DNA of 64,000 nucleotides, from contig NZ_PDOC01000016.1 of assembly GCF_002760655.1 (NCBI RefSeq), positions 1 to 64,000 on the forward strand, read 5' to 3'. This DNA is from Massilia eurypsychrophila (GTDB lineage Bacteria > Pseudomonadota > Gammaproteobacteria > Burkholderiales > Burkholderiaceae_D). Positions 10,637 through 19,615 of the stretch are shown here, one piece after another (the first letter of the stretch is position 1; every line of letters starts with the position of its first letter). A program made the translations under genes and the position numbers. The notes under the pieces are model-generated. The model searched no databases and was not told the DNA's origin. It saw only the letters and a program-made list of their open reading frames with translations.

Positions 10637-12442
10637 TTACTTGGTATAGAGCTGCAGGTGTTCGACTACCGGGCCGAGGGCCAGGGCAGGAACGTAATTG
10701 AGCACACCGACGAGCAGCACCACGCCGACCAGCAGCCCGACAAAAATCGGCCCGTGGGTCGGCATGGTTCCCGGATTGGCCTCGAGGCGTGGCTTGGCAG
10801 CGAGCGCGCCGGCGATGGCCAGGATCGGCACGATCACGGCGAACCGCCCGAACCACATCGCGATGGCCAGCATGGTGTTGTAGAACGGCGTATTGGCGGA
10901 CAAGCCGGCAAAGGCGCTGCCGTTATTGTTGGCGGCAGAGCTGAAGGCGTACAGGATCTCGGAGAAGCCATGCGCGCCTGGATTGGCGATGCCAGCCTTG
11001 CCGGCATCGAGCATGACGGCAATGGCGGTACCGCCCAGCACCAGCAGTGGCGTGACCAGGATCGCGATCGACGCCATCTTCATTTCATGACTCTGGATTT
11101 TCTTGCCCAGGTATTCCGGCGTGCGGCCGATCATCAGGCCGGCGATAAAGACGACCAGGATAGCAAACACCAGCATGCCGTACAGGCCAGAGCCGACGCC
11201 GCCGAAGACAACCTCGCCGAGCTGCATTAACAGCATCGGCACGGCGCCGCCCAGTGGCGTAAAGGAATCGTGCATGGCGTTGACGGCGCCACACGAGGCG
11301 GCCGTGGTCACTGCGGCGAACAGGGCCGAAGCCGAAATGCCGAAGCGCGTTTCCTTGCCCTCCATATTGCCCCCTGCCTGCAGGGCGTTGCTGCCCTGGT
11401 CGACGCCAAGCGCCGCCAGATGCGGATGGGCTGCCTGCTCGGCGCCCATCACAAGCAGCGTGGCGGCGACGAAGATGAGACTCATGGCGGCCAGCACCGC
11501 AACGCCCTGGCGCTGATCGCCGACCAGGCGTCCGAACGCGAAGCACAGACCGGCAGGAATAAGGAAGATGGCGATCATCTCCACGAAATTCGACAGCGGT
11601 GTCGGGTTCTCATACGGATGCGAGGAATTGGCGTTGAAGAAGCCGCCGCCGTTGGTGCCGATCAGCTTGATCGCTTCTTGCGAGGCAACCGGGCCCATGG
11701 CGATGGTCTGGGACCTTGCGACGACGCTCTGCATCACCGCCTGGCCCTGGGCGTCCTTGAGCGGCTGTCCATCGGCGCCGGCTTTCGGCATCGAATAGGT
11801 GACCGGATCGATCAGCTGCACTTCCTGGTAGGCAGAGAAATTCTGGATCACGCCTTGCCCCATCAGCACGACGGAAAACAGCAAGGACAGCGGCAACAGT
11901 ACATATAACGTCGAGCGCGTCAGGTCGACCCAAAAATTGCCGATGGTCTTGGCCGAACGTGCGCTGAAGCCGCGCACCAGGGCAAACGCCACTGCCATGC
12001 CGGTGGCTGCGGAGAAAAAGTTCTGACCGTTGAGAGCAAGCATCTGCGTCAGGTAGCTCATGGTCTGTTCGCCACTGTATCCCTGCCAATTCGTATTTGC
12101 GACGAAACTGACGGCCGTATTGAACGACGAGTCCGGGCTGATATTGGCCAGCGCCTGGGGGTTAAGCGGCAGCCATCCCTGCAAGCGCTGCAAGGCAAAA
12201 ACGAACAGCGCGCCGACGCCGTTAAAGACGAGCAGCGCAACCGTATAGGACTTCCATCCCATGTCGGCCTCGGGTGACACGCCCGCGGCCTTGTACAAAA
12301 GCCGTTCGGCGCGCCCCATCCAGGTCAGGCCGGGGACGGCGCCGCCATCGCCGACGCGGGCAAGCACGATGCCCAAGGGCCATGCAAGCACGAGCAGGAC
12401 AGCCAGGAATGCGCCAAGCAGCGCCAGAGATTGCATCGTCAT
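10637..12442 (-). CDS. kdpA: Potassium-transporting ATPase potassium-binding subunit
   Basis: A 601-residue multi-span protein related to K+ channels, forming the ion-selective pore of KdpFABC. Selectivity-filter-like segments such as [10 protein letters not shown] with the following [11 protein letters not shown] are clear, and the protein is of normal length. The ATG at 12440-12442 follows a GGAGGAG ribosome-binding site and overlaps the kdpF stop (TGATG). A GTG one codon earlier is possible. Ten or more hydrophobic helices are evident. The gene begins the main structural block of the operon and is 24 bases upstream of the kdpB start used here. Confidence 0.96.
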   Translation of the reverse strand: MTMQSLALLGAFLAVLLVLAWPLGIVLARVGDGGAVPGLTWMGRAERLLYKAAGVSPEADMGWKSYTVALLVFNGVGALFVFALQRLQGWLPLNPQALANISPDSSFNTAVSFVANTNWQGYSGEQTMSYLTQMLALNGQNFFSAATGMAVAFALVRGFSARSAKTIGNFWVDLTRSTLYVLLPLSLLFSVVLMGQGVIQNFSAYQEVQLIDPVTYSMPKAGADGQPLKDAQGQAVMQSVVARSQTIAMGPVASQEAIKLIGTNGGGFFNANSSHPYENPTPLSNFVEMIAIFLIPAGLCFAFGRLVGDQRQGVAVLAAMSLIFVAATLLVMGAEQAAHPHLAALGVDQGSNALQAGGNMEGKETRFGISASALFAAVTTAASCGAVNAMHDSFTPLGGAVPMLLMQLGEVVFGGVGSGLYGMLVFAILVVFIAGLMIGRTPEYLGKKIQSHEMKMASIAILVTPLLVLGGTAIAVMLDAGKAGIANPGAHGFSEILYAFSSAANNNGSAFAGLSANTPFYNTMLAIAMWFGRFAVIVPILAIAGALAAKPRLEANPGTMPTHGPIFVGLLVGVVLLVGVLNYVPALALGPVVEHLQLYTK

Positions 12443-12528
12443 CACAGCTCCTCCGCTTTCAGCAATGCGTGGACCAGGTAGGCCAGCAGGCCCACGGCGA
12501 CGACCGCGCCAATTTGCCAGATTTCCAT
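12442..12528 (-). CDS. kdpF: Potassium-transporting ATPase small subunit KdpF
   Basis: A 28-residue single-helix peptide (begins [13 protein letters not shown], ends KAEEL), the right size and position for KdpF, a lipid-like stabiliser at the KdpA interface. Its TGA overlaps the kdpA ATG, and its own ATG overlaps the stop (TAATG) of the preceding 29-residue ORF. The chain of one- to four-base overlaps suggests tight translational coupling. Confidence 0.85.
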   Translation of the reverse strand: MEIWQIGAVVAVGLLAYLVHALLKAEEL

Positions 12529-12617
12529 TATTTGCTTCCCAACTTGTCGCAGCCGGCCGCGAACGCCCAGGTCAGAGCGAAAAACAGCGCCAGTGCGCCG
12601 ATGTAAATTGCATCCAT
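12528..12617 (-). CDS. 29-residue membrane peptide at the head of the kdp operon
   Basis: The reading frame starts at 12615-12617 after a clear AGAGGGA ribosome-binding site and ends TAA, overlapping the kdpF start by one base. The peptide ([20 protein letters not shown], then AGCDKLGSK) is one membrane helix with a short polar tail. It resembles KdpF in size and could be a second small subunit or regulator of the pump. Comparable short ORFs before kdpF occur in other bacteria but have no firmly assigned role. Evidence rests on its RBS, its overlap and its hydrophobic pattern. Confidence 0.65.
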   Translation of the reverse strand: MDAIYIGALALFFALTWAFAAGCDKLGSK

Positions 12618-12636
12618 GTCATCCCTCTTGGTTTTG

Positions 12637-12663
12637 ATACGGCAAGGGTATCGATTGCCGTAT
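12637..12663. promoter_or_regulatory. Perfect 9-bp inverted repeat before the kdp operon
   Basis: ATACGGCAA (12637-12645) and its exact complement TTGCCGTAT (12655-12663) flank a nine-base spacer, between the direct-repeat operator and the first small ORF. It could be a repressor operator or, if transcription starts upstream of it, a leader hairpin that masks or spaces the ribosome-binding site about 10 bases further on. Its right edge touches the first half-site of the operator. Confidence 0.55.
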
Positions 12664-12710
12664 AAAGATTTTCTAAAGACTTCAACGTGCGCCGTAAACA
12701 AACCGTAAAA
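12661..12710 (-). promoter_or_regulatory. Four-half-site operator upstream of kdp (probable KdpE box)
   Basis: TAAA-centred half-sites begin at 12663, 12674, 12695 and 12706, that is with spacings of 11, 21 and 11. The same four half-sites with the same spacings recur 870 bases away upstream of the porin gene, including a 17-base identical word (12664-12680). An 11-base period of direct repeats is what OmpR/PhoB-family regulators such as KdpE bind. The assignment to KdpE is inferred from location; the repeats themselves are visible. Confidence 0.65.
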
Positions 12711-12711
12711 A

Positions 12712-13452
12712 TCAGAAGGTTTTAGTGACCGTCAGTACGAGCGCCGATTTGCCGAGAAATTTGCCATTCGCGGGCGAGGCATAGGCCACCTTGCCGGCAT
12801 TGGTGCCGACATAGGCAAGAGAGCCGGTAACGACGCCGAAGTCGCGTGTTACGCCGATTTTCCAGTCCGTGTAGCTGGCCGCGGCGTTGTTGGCCACGCG
12901 CTGGCGGCCTGCATGAAGATTGGCGATCAGCCCTTGGCCGGCGTCCAGGTTGGCAGCCAGATCGAGGTAGCCGCTGTTCTTGCTGTCGACGAAGCCGAAC
13001 AGATTTGTCACGGCGTGCGAATACTTCACCAGTGCCGGCCCGTAAGACAATTGGCCGTACACCTCGGTGGTGTTGGCGTTGGCGAAGCCGGGCACTGTCG
13101 CCAGCTTGTTCGATGGGTAGACGTAAGTGAGGACGCCGACGTCGTAGCCGAGGCCGGCCGCCAGTTCTCCGCGCTTGCCTGCATACAGGTCTATCTCGAT
13201 GTCGCCGTCTCCGCCAGCATCCTTCGTCCATTTGATTGTTGAGGCCCACGCACCGGCATACAGCCCGGACGCTTTTTGGACGAAGTCGGCGCCGCCCTGC
13301 AGTGCAGGCTTCAATCGCGTCTGGGAAATGCCGCGGTAGCGATAGTCGCTGGTCACGGCGGCGTTGAAGCTCAGGTCGGTCGCCTCGTCGGCGCGCGCGG
13401 CGCCGGCAGAAAAAGTAAGGATTGCAGCAGCTGTAAGGAGTAAAAGTTTCAC
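12712..13452 (-). CDS. TorF-like outer membrane porin (TIGR02001 type)
   Basis: A 246-residue outer-membrane beta-barrel with a cleavable signal peptide (VKLLLLTAAAI...ARADEA). The mature start has the family's hallmark: SFNAAVTSDYRYRGISQT, then a PALQGGADF strand, and the chain ends in aromatic KTF. The start is a GTG (13450-13452) with GGAAGAG seven bases upstream; an in-frame ATG at 13524 gives an implausible leader. Function within this family is not established. Sharing an operator with the kdp operon suggests a role in outer-membrane permeability when potassium is scarce. Confidence 0.85.
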   Translation of the reverse strand: MKLLLLTAAAILTFSAGAARADEATDLSFNAAVTSDYRYRGISQTRLKPALQGGADFVQKASGLYAGAWASTIKWTKDAGGDGDIEIDLYAGKRGELAAGLGYDVGVLTYVYPSNKLATVPGFANANTTEVYGQLSYGPALVKYSHAVTNLFGFVDSKNSGYLDLAANLDAGQGLIANLHAGRQRVANNAAASYTDWKIGVTRDFGVVTGSLAYVGTNAGKVAYASPANGKFLGKSALVLTVTKTF

Positions 13453-13530
13453 GTCGGCTCTTCCGGTTATTGTCAAAATGGACGCGCACTCGACATGCGT
13501 CATCAACTGGAAGTAGCGTAGCAAGCAAGC

Positions 13531-13580
13531 CGTAAAGATTTTCTAAAGACATGGGCCGGTCTTGTAAACGCGGCGTAAAG
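13531..13580 (-). promoter_or_regulatory. Four-half-site operator upstream of the porin gene
   Basis: Half-sites at 13533, 13544, 13565 and 13576 reproduce exactly the 11-21-11 spacing of the operator before kdp, each displaced by 870 bases. Bases 13534-13550 are identical to 12664-12680. The block lies about 80 bases before the porin GTG and about 75 before gph on the other strand, so it may also touch gph transcription. Confidence 0.65.
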
Positions 13581-13656
13581 ATTCGTCTGCGGCAAGGCGG
13601 GCAATCGATCTCCTCCAGTTCCGATAAAATGGAACATTATCTCCAGCCAACACGTC

Positions 13657-14370
13657 ATGTTTACCAACTTTAACAACGCGCGCCAGGGCGCCATCCGCGG
13701 CGTCATCGTCGACCTCGACGGCACCATGCTCGACACGGTGCCCGACTTCCACGTGGCGATCAATCGCATGCGCGCAGAGTTCGAGCTGGCCGCGATCGGC
13801 CAGGAGCGCATCCAGAACATGGTCGGCAAAGGCTCCGAGAACCTGATCCGCTCGGTGCTGGCAGTCGACTTCGACCAGGCCGGCGTCGAGCGTCACTTCG
13901 TACAAGCGATGGAGGCCTACCAGCGCCACTACCTGGCGATCAACGGCGACCACAGCGCGTTGTATGACGGCGTGATCGAAGGCCTGGAGGCGATGCGGGC
14001 GATGGGTTTGCGGATGGCCTGCGTGACCAACAAGCCGATCGCGTTCGCCGCGCCGCTGCTGGCAAAAAAGTGCCTGGCGCCGTATTTCGAGGTGGTCTAC
14101 GGCGGCGAGTGCCTGCCGCGCAAAAAGCCGCATCCGATGCCGCTGCTGCAGGTGTGCGCCGACTTCGCGCTGGAGCCGGCCGAAGTAGTGGCGATCGGCG
14201 ACTCGTCGAACGACGCCGAAGCGGCGCGCGCAGCGGGCTGTTTCGTGCTCACCGTCCCCTACGGCTACAACCATGGACAGGCTATACAGGAAACCGATTC
14301 CGATGGTATAGTAAGCTCGCTGCTTGAAGCGGCAACACTAATAAGTACGCATAACCGCACCGCTAACTGA
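13657..14370 (+). CDS. gph: Phosphoglycolate phosphatase
   Basis: A 237-residue HAD-superfamily phosphatase that removes 2-phosphoglycolate. HAD motif I is VDLDGTMLDT (nucleophile Asp at about 19), motif II is CVTNKP, the lysine lies in PRKKPHP and motif III/IV is IGDSSNDAEAARAAG. Length is typical. In this group gph sits directly before trpE, as here, and only nine bases separate its stop from the trp leader peptide. A trp promoter would therefore have to lie inside the 3' end of gph or upstream of it. Confidence 0.94.
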   Translation: MFTNFNNARQGAIRGVIVDLDGTMLDTVPDFHVAINRMRAEFELAAIGQERIQNMVGKGSENLIRSVLAVDFDQAGVERHFVQAMEAYQRHYLAINGDHSALYDGVIEGLEAMRAMGLRMACVTNKPIAFAAPLLAKKCLAPYFEVVYGGECLPRKKPHPMPLLQVCADFALEPAEVVAIGDSSNDAEAARAAGCFVLTVPYGYNHGQAIQETDSDGIVSSLLEAATLISTHNRTAN

Positions 14371-14379
14371 ACAAATCGC

Positions 14380-14466
14380 ATGTTTTTCACCAAAAAACAC
14401 ACTGTCACCCAAACCGGCCCGCTTGAGGCCTGGCTTTGGCGACGCTGGCAATCCTGGGCTAAGTAA
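14380..14466 (+). CDS. trpL: trp operon leader peptide
   Basis: A 28-residue ORF with four Trp codons (residues 18, 20, 23 and 26) in its last eleven positions, ending AK-stop. It is followed at once by a strong hairpin and a T-run (14480-14514) before trpE. This is the classic layout of ribosome-mediated attenuation: stalling at Trp codons when charged tRNA-Trp is scarce prevents the terminator from forming. The ATG lacks a strong ribosome-binding site. Confidence 0.85.
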   Translation: MFFTKKHTVTQTGPLEAWLWRRWQSWAK

Positions 14467-14479
14467 CCCGTAATGATTG

Positions 14480-14514
14480 CTGCCGGCGGCGCTCGCGCGC
14501 CCGGCAGGTTTTTT
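14480..14514 (+). terminator. trp attenuator terminator
   Basis: Stem 14480-14486 pairs with 14501-14507 (CTGCCGG/CCGGCAG). It continues, after a two-base bulge, as 14489-14492 with 14497-14500 around a TCGC loop, and six T residues follow at 14509-14514. It lies 14 bases after the leader peptide stop and 43 before the trpE ATG. Confidence 0.85.
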
Positions 14515-14556
14515 GACCACCACCGCAGCCCTCCCCCGGCTGCCTGGAGAAAAAGC

Positions 14557-16053
14557 ATGACCGAACTCGAATTCAAATCGCTTGCCAACGCCGGCTACAA
14601 CCGCGTCCCCCTCATTTCCGAAGCATTCGCCGACCTCGAAACGCCGCTCACCTTGTACCTGAAGCTGGCGCAGACGCAGAACGCCGGCAAGAACACCTTC
14701 CTGCTCGAATCGGTGGTCGGCGGCGAGCGCTTCGGGCGCTACTCGTTCATCGGCCTGCCCGCCACCACGGTGCTGCGCACCACCGGCCGCGTCACCGAGA
14801 TCGTCAAGGACGGCAGCGTGATCGAAACGCACGAGGGCAATCCGCTCGACTTCATCGAATCGTTCCAGGCCCGCTTCAAGGTGGCGCTGAGCCCCGGCCT
14901 GCCGCGCTTTTGCGGCGGCCTGGCCGGCTACTTCGGCTACGACACGGTGCGCCACATCGAACGCAAGCTGGCCGCCAGCACGCCGAAGGACGACCTGGGC
15001 CTGCCCGACATCCAGCTGATGGTGACCGAGGAACTGGCGGTGATCGACAACCTGTCGGGCAAGCTGTACCTGATCGTGTACGCCGACACTACCCGCCCGG
15101 AAGCGTTTTCGAAAGCGCGCCAACGCCTGAAAGACCTGCGCATGATGCTGCGGCGCGGCGTCGATGCGCCGGTCACATCGAGCTCGGTGCGCACCGAAGA
15201 GATCCGCGACTTCAGCAAGGAAGACTACCTGAAGGCGGTCGCCCGCGCGCACGAATACGTGATGGCCGGCGACCTGATGCAGGTGCAGATCGGCCAGCGC
15301 ATCCGCAAGCCTTACGTCGACTCGCCGCTGACGCTGTACCGCGCGCTTCGCTCGCTGAATCCCTCGCCGTATATGTACTACTACAATTTCGGCGACATGC
15401 AGATCGTCGGCGCCTCGCCCGAGATTTTGGTGCGCAACGAGACCTCGTCCGACGGCAGCAAGAAGGTCACGCTGCGCCCGATCGCCGGCACCCGGCCGCG
15501 CGGCGCCACGCCCGAGCGCGACGCCGAACTGTCGAAGGAGCTGCTGGCAGACCCGAAGGAAATCGCCGAACACGTCATGCTGATCGACCTGGCGCGCAAC
15601 GACATCGGCCGCATCGCCGAAACGGGCAGCGTCCGCGTCACCGAGCGGCTGGTGGTGGAAAAGTACTCGCACGTGCAGCACATCGTCTCGAACGTGGAGG
15701 GCAAGCTCAAAGACGGCATGTCGAATCTCGACGTGCTGCGCGCAACCTTCCCGGCCGGGACCTTGACCGGCGCGCCGAAGGTACGGGCGATGGAAGTGAT
15801 CGACGAACTCGAGCCGACCAAGCGCGGCATCTACGGCGGCGCCTGCGGCTACCTCAGTTTTGGTGGCGAGATGGACGTGGCGATCGCGATTCGCACCGGC
15901 GTCATCAAGGACGGCATGCTGTATGTGCAAGCCGCCGCCGGCATCGTCGCCGATTCGATCCCCGAGATGGAATGGCAGGAAACTGAAAACAAGGCGCGCG
16001 CCGTGCTGCGCGCGGCGGAACAGGTGCAAGACGGCCTGGATGGGGAGCTCTGA
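14557..16053 (+). CDS. trpE: Anthranilate synthase component I
   Basis: A 498-residue chorismate-using enzyme that makes anthranilate with TrpG-derived ammonia, the first step of tryptophan synthesis. The N-terminal [16 protein letters not shown] element matches the Trp feedback site. The C-terminal catalytic half has [10 protein letters not shown]-like and IVGASPE segments, [18 protein letters not shown] and [12 protein letters not shown]. The chosen ATG follows a GGAG ribosome-binding site; an in-frame ATG 28 codons earlier lies in the attenuator. It is controlled by the upstream leader and is almost contiguous with trpG. Confidence 0.97.
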   Translation: MTELEFKSLANAGYNRVPLISEAFADLETPLTLYLKLAQTQNAGKNTFLLESVVGGERFGRYSFIGLPATTVLRTTGRVTEIVKDGSVIETHEGNPLDFIESFQARFKVALSPGLPRFCGGLAGYFGYDTVRHIERKLAASTPKDDLGLPDIQLMVTEELAVIDNLSGKLYLIVYADTTRPEAFSKARQRLKDLRMMLRRGVDAPVTSSSVRTEEIRDFSKEDYLKAVARAHEYVMAGDLMQVQIGQRIRKPYVDSPLTLYRALRSLNPSPYMYYYNFGDMQIVGASPEILVRNETSSDGSKKVTLRPIAGTRPRGATPERDAELSKELLADPKEIAEHVMLIDLARNDIGRIAETGSVRVTERLVVEKYSHVQHIVSNVEGKLKDGMSNLDVLRATFPAGTLTGAPKVRAMEVIDELEPTKRGIYGGACGYLSFGGEMDVAIAIRTGVIKDGMLYVQAAAGIVADSIPEMEWQETENKARAVLRAAEQVQDGLDGEL

Positions 16054-16054
16054 C

Positions 16055-16618
16055 ATGCTGCTGATGATCGATAACTACGACTCGTTCACCTACAACCTGG
16101 TGCAGTACTTCGGGGAGCTGGGCGAGGAAGTGCGCACGCTGCGCAACGACGAAATCACGCTGGCTGAAATCGGCGCGATGAAGCCCGACCGGATCTGCAT
16201 TTCGCCTGGCCCGAAGACCCCGGCCGAAGCCGGCGTGTCGGTCGACATCCTGCGCGAATTCAAGGGCAAGCTGCCGATCCTGGGCGTGTGCCTCGGCCAC
16301 CAGGCGATCGGCGCTGCGTTCGGCGGCAACGTCATCCGCGCCAAGCAAGTCATGCATGGCAAGACGTCGCTGATCGCCCACACCGGCGTGGGCGTGTTCA
16401 AGGATCTGCCAAGCCCGTTTACCGTGATCCGCTATCACTCGCTGGCGATCGAGCGCAGCTCTCTGCCGTCCTGCCTCGAAGTGACGGCGTGGACCGACGA
16501 CGGCGAAATCATGGGCGTGCGGCACAAGGAGTTCGACATCGAGGGCGTGCAGTTCCACCCCGAGTCGATCCTGTCCGAGCATGGCCACAAACTGCTGCAG
16601 AATTTCCTCGAACGCTGA
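16055..16618 (+). CDS. trpG: Anthranilate synthase component II (glutamine amidotransferase)
   Basis: A 187-residue class I glutamine amidotransferase that supplies ammonia to TrpE. The nucleophile is C79 in [10 protein letters not shown] and the His/Glu pair is in VQFHPES. The N-terminus [16 protein letters not shown] is diagnostic for TrpG/PabA. It starts two bases after the trpE stop with GGGGAG as ribosome-binding site overlapping the end of trpE. In this operon it may also serve folate synthesis as PabA. Confidence 0.97.
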   Translation: MLLMIDNYDSFTYNLVQYFGELGEEVRTLRNDEITLAEIGAMKPDRICISPGPKTPAEAGVSVDILREFKGKLPILGVCLGHQAIGAAFGGNVIRAKQVMHGKTSLIAHTGVGVFKDLPSPFTVIRYHSLAIERSSLPSCLEVTAWTDDGEIMGVRHKEFDIEGVQFHPESILSEHGHKLLQNFLER

Positions 16619-16638
16619 TACCCCATACCGGAAATGCC

Positions 16639-17673
16639 ATGAAAATCACCCCACAAGAAGCCCTGCTGCGCTGTATCGAACACCGCGAAATTTTTCACGA
16701 CGAGATGCTGCACCTGTTCCGCATGATCATGTCGGGCGAAATGTCGCCGACCATGATCGCCGCGCTCACCGTCGCCTTGCGCGTGAAGAAGGAAACCATC
16801 GGCGAGATCGCCGCCGCCGCCCAGGTCATGCGCGAGTTCTCGACCAAGGTGCCGATGGCCGACACCACCAACCTGCTCGACATCGTCGGCACCGGCGGCG
16901 ACGGCGCCCACACCTTCAACATCTCGACCGCGTCGATGTTCGTCGCCGCGGCAGCCGGCGCGCGCGTGGCCAAGCACGGCGGGCGCAGTGTGTCGTCGTC
17001 GTCCGGCAGCGCCGACGTGCTCGAGTCGCTAGGCGCCAACATCAACCTGACGCCCGAGCAGATCGCCCAGTCGATCGCGCAGACCGGCATCGGCTTCATG
17101 TTCGCGCCAAACCACCACGCGGCGATGAAGCACGCCGCGCCGGTGCGGCGCGAACTCGGCGTGCGCACGATCTTCAACATCCTCGGTCCGCTGACCAATC
17201 CGGCCGGCGCGCCGAACATCCTGATGGGCGTTTTCCACGCCGACCTGGTCGGCATCCAGGTGCGCGTGCTGCAGCGTCTTGGCGCCCAGCACGCGGTGGT
17301 GGTGTACGGCCGCGACAACATGGATGAAGTCTCGCTGGGCGCGGCCACCATGGTCGGTGAACTGGTCGATGGCGAAATCCGCGAATACGAAATCCATCCG
17401 GAAGACTTCGGCCTGCCGATGATCGCCAGCCGCAACCTGAAAGTGACCGGCGCCGCCGAATCGAAGACGATGATGATGGAGGCGCTGACGGGTGAGCCGG
17501 GTGCCGCTTTCGACATCGTCGCACTCAACGCCGGCACCGCCCTGTATGCAGCCGGCGTGGCCGACTCGATCGAAGACGGCCTGGCGAAGGCCCGCGCTGC
17601 CATCACGTCGGGCGCCGCGCGCGCCAAGGTCGATCAGTTCGTGCAAGTGACCCAGCAACTGGGCCAGGGCTGA
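16639..17673 (+). CDS. trpD: Anthranilate phosphoribosyltransferase
   Basis: A 344-residue enzyme joining anthranilate to PRPP. The PRPP-binding [14 protein letters not shown], the [18 protein letters not shown] loop and the [10 protein letters not shown] segment are all intact. The frame stays open well upstream through trpG, but the [11 protein letters not shown] start is the normal N-terminus and lies 20 bases after the trpG stop. It is followed after two bases by a LysE-type exporter. Confidence 0.97.
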   Translation: MKITPQEALLRCIEHREIFHDEMLHLFRMIMSGEMSPTMIAALTVALRVKKETIGEIAAAAQVMREFSTKVPMADTTNLLDIVGTGGDGAHTFNISTASMFVAAAAGARVAKHGGRSVSSSSGSADVLESLGANINLTPEQIAQSIAQTGIGFMFAPNHHAAMKHAAPVRRELGVRTIFNILGPLTNPAGAPNILMGVFHADLVGIQVRVLQRLGAQHAVVVYGRDNMDEVSLGAATMVGELVDGEIREYEIHPEDFGLPMIASRNLKVTGAAESKTMMMEALTGEPGAAFDIVALNAGTALYAAGVADSIEDGLAKARAAITSGAARAKVDQFVQVTQQLGQG

Positions 17674-17675
17674 GC

Positions 17676-18302
17676 ATGTTCGGCATCCACGACCTGGGTC
17701 TGTTCGTTGTCTCGGGTCTGCTGCTGAACCTGATGCCGGGACCCGATTCGCTGCTGATCATGACGCGCAGCGCCACCCAGGGCGCGCGCGCCGGCTGCGT
17801 GGCGGCGCTCGGCATCGGCGCCGGCGTCTTCATCCACATGTTCGCCGCCGCGCTCGGGCTGTCGGCGATCCTGTCGACGTCGGCCACCGCCTTCACGGTC
17901 GTCAAATACGTCGGCGCCGCCTACATCCTGTACCTGGCGTTCGGCCTGCTGCGCAGCAAACCGCGCGCCGCCGTTAACGCAGCGCCGGCCGCACCGCTGC
18001 CGTTTTCCAAAATCTTCGCGCAGGGCTTCCTGACCAACGTGTTGAACCCCAAGGTGGCGCTGTTCTTCCTCGCCTTCGTGCCGCAGTTTATCCAGGCCGA
18101 CGCCCAGTACAAGGCGTTTGCCTTCATCGTCCTCGGCGTCATTTTCAACGTCAACGGCATGCTGTGGTGCTTTGCGCTGGCGCTGTTTACGGCGCGCGCC
18201 AAGGCGCGGCTGCAGGTCAGCGCGCGCACCTCGCTGTGGCTGAACCGCGTTACCGGCGGCCTGTTCGTCTGGCTCGGCGTCAAGCTGGCCCTCTCCAAAT
18301 AA
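17676..18302 (+). CDS. LysE/RhtB family amino-acid exporter inside the trp operon
   Basis: A 208-residue inner-membrane protein with about six hydrophobic helices. It carries the family's N-terminal LNLMPGPDSLLIMTRSATQGARAG signature in two parts, and a central NVLNPKVALFFLAFVPQF. LysE/RhtB proteins export amino acids or related compounds. It sits two bases after trpD and 12 before trpC, so it is cotranscribed with tryptophan genes. A role in relieving excess tryptophan, anthranilate or another aromatic is an inference from context. Confidence 0.9.
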   Translation: MFGIHDLGLFVVSGLLLNLMPGPDSLLIMTRSATQGARAGCVAALGIGAGVFIHMFAAALGLSAILSTSATAFTVVKYVGAAYILYLAFGLLRSKPRAAVNAAPAAPLPFSKIFAQGFLTNVLNPKVALFFLAFVPQFIQADAQYKAFAFIVLGVIFNVNGMLWCFALALFTARAKARLQVSARTSLWLNRVTGGLFVWLGVKLALSK

Positions 18303-18314
18303 GATCGAGTCCCC

Positions 18315-19115
18315 ATGTCCGACATCCTCAACAATATCCTGGCCGTCAAGGCCGACGAAGTGGCCGCCGCCAAAAAGCACCGCAGGCTGGCCAGCCTGCG
18401 CAGTGACGTCGAGGGCGATGCCGTCCTGCGCGCAGGCCTGCGCGGCTTCGAAGCGAGCCTGCGCAATACCATCGCGGCCGGCCGCGCCGGCGTGATTGCC
18501 GAAGTGAAGAAGGCGTCGCCGTCGCGTGGCGTGCTGCGCGAGAACTTCCGCCCCGCCAACATCGCCGAGAGCTACGCCCGGCATGGCGCGGCCTGCCTGT
18601 CGGTGCTGACCGATGCGCCGTTCTTCCAAGGGTCGCCCGAATACTTGCAACAGGCGCGCGCCGCATGCGAGATTCCGGTGCTGCGCAAGGACTTCATGGT
18701 CGACATGTACCAGGTCTACGAAGCGCGCGCGATGGGCGCCGACGCGATTCTGCTGATCGTCGCCGCGCTCGATCACGGCCTGATGGCCGAAATGGAAGCC
18801 TGCGCGATGGAACTTGGAATGGATGTGCTGGTCGAAGTACATGATGACGATGAGTTGACGGCTGCGCTGAAGCTGCGCACTCCGCTGCTCGGCATCAATA
18901 ACCGAAACCTGCGCACGTTCGAGACCTCGCTGCAGAACACGATCGGCCTGCTGCCGCGCATTCCGCCTGGCAGGCTGGTGGTGACCGAGTCGGGAATCAT
19001 GTCGCAAGATGACGTCAAGCGCATGCGCGACGCGAACGTGCATGCATTCCTGGTCGGCGAGGCCTTCATGCGCGCGCCTGACCCCGGTGTGGAACTTGCA
19101 AGGCTGTTCGACTAA
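18315..19115 (+). CDS. trpC: Indole-3-glycerol phosphate synthase
   Basis: A 266-residue TIM-barrel enzyme converting CdRP to indole-3-glycerol phosphate. Catalytic and binding segments are present: [57 protein letters not shown] and VTESGI. It is the single-function form without TrpF, as usual in betaproteobacteria. It is the last trp gene in this cluster; a small lipoprotein gene follows after two bases and may be read through. Confidence 0.96.
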   Translation: MSDILNNILAVKADEVAAAKKHRRLASLRSDVEGDAVLRAGLRGFEASLRNTIAAGRAGVIAEVKKASPSRGVLRENFRPANIAESYARHGAACLSVLTDAPFFQGSPEYLQQARAACEIPVLRKDFMVDMYQVYEARAMGADAILLIVAALDHGLMAEMEACAMELGMDVLVEVHDDDELTAALKLRTPLLGINNRNLRTFETSLQNTIGLLPRIPPGRLVVTESGIMSQDDVKRMRDANVHAFLVGEAFMRAPDPGVELARLFD

Positions 19116-19117
19116 CC

Positions 19118-19615
19118 ATGAACATTATCCGCATTACCAGGACCGCCAGCGCGGTCCTGCTGGCTTTACTCGCCTGCGCATGCAGCCAGCCACGGCTGGC
19201 GTCGCTGGTGCCGTACGGCCAGCCACAGCCGAAAGCAGGCGCGCCCTTGACCGGCCAGCGGGCGGCGTTCGCCAGCGTCGACACTTACAAGGACGATGTC
19301 GCCGCGCTGATCATGCGCTACAACGGCGCCCACACCTTCAGCGGCAAGCTGCCGCCGATGCTGCCCGCCATTGTCGTGCTCCGCATCACGGTCGATCGCG
19401 ACGGCCGCATGACCGACGTCACGGTGCAGCGATCGCGCAACCAGGAAGCATCGCGCGTGGCGCTGGCGTCGATGCAGCGCACCGGCTCGTTGCCGCGGCC
19501 ATTCAACCTGGCCACCGGGCCTAGCCGGTCGCTGACGTTTTCCGAGACGTTCCTGTTCAACGCCGACTACCGCTTCCAGCTGCGCACCTTGGCCCCGATT
19601 CAGACCGCGGACTGA
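19118..19615 (+). CDS. Putative lipoprotein with a TonB-C-like domain
   Basis: A 165-residue secreted protein with a lipobox (LLACAC; Cys at about 22). The later part reads PAIVVLRITVDRDGRMTDVTV, followed by SRNQEASRVALASM and a GSLPRPF segment. This is the pattern of TonB C-terminal/energy-transducer-like domains, which pair a 'V-x-I-x-DG-V' strand with a Lx-A-P-F end. It has no N-terminal TonB helix, so it is unlikely to be a true energiser. It is two bases from trpC, probably by chance of packing. Function unknown. Confidence 0.65.
   Translation: MNIIRITRTASAVLLALLACACSQPRLASLVPYGQPQPKAGAPLTGQRAAFASVDTYKDDVAALIMRYNGAHTFSGKLPPMLPAIVVLRITVDRDGRMTDVTVQRSRNQEASRVALASMQRTGSLPRPFNLATGPSRSLTFSETFLFNADYRFQLRTLAPIQTAD

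Noticed and set aside
16288-17673. TrpD with a 117-residue N-terminal extension
   Set aside because: The extension is a shadow of trpG. The family start is at 16639.
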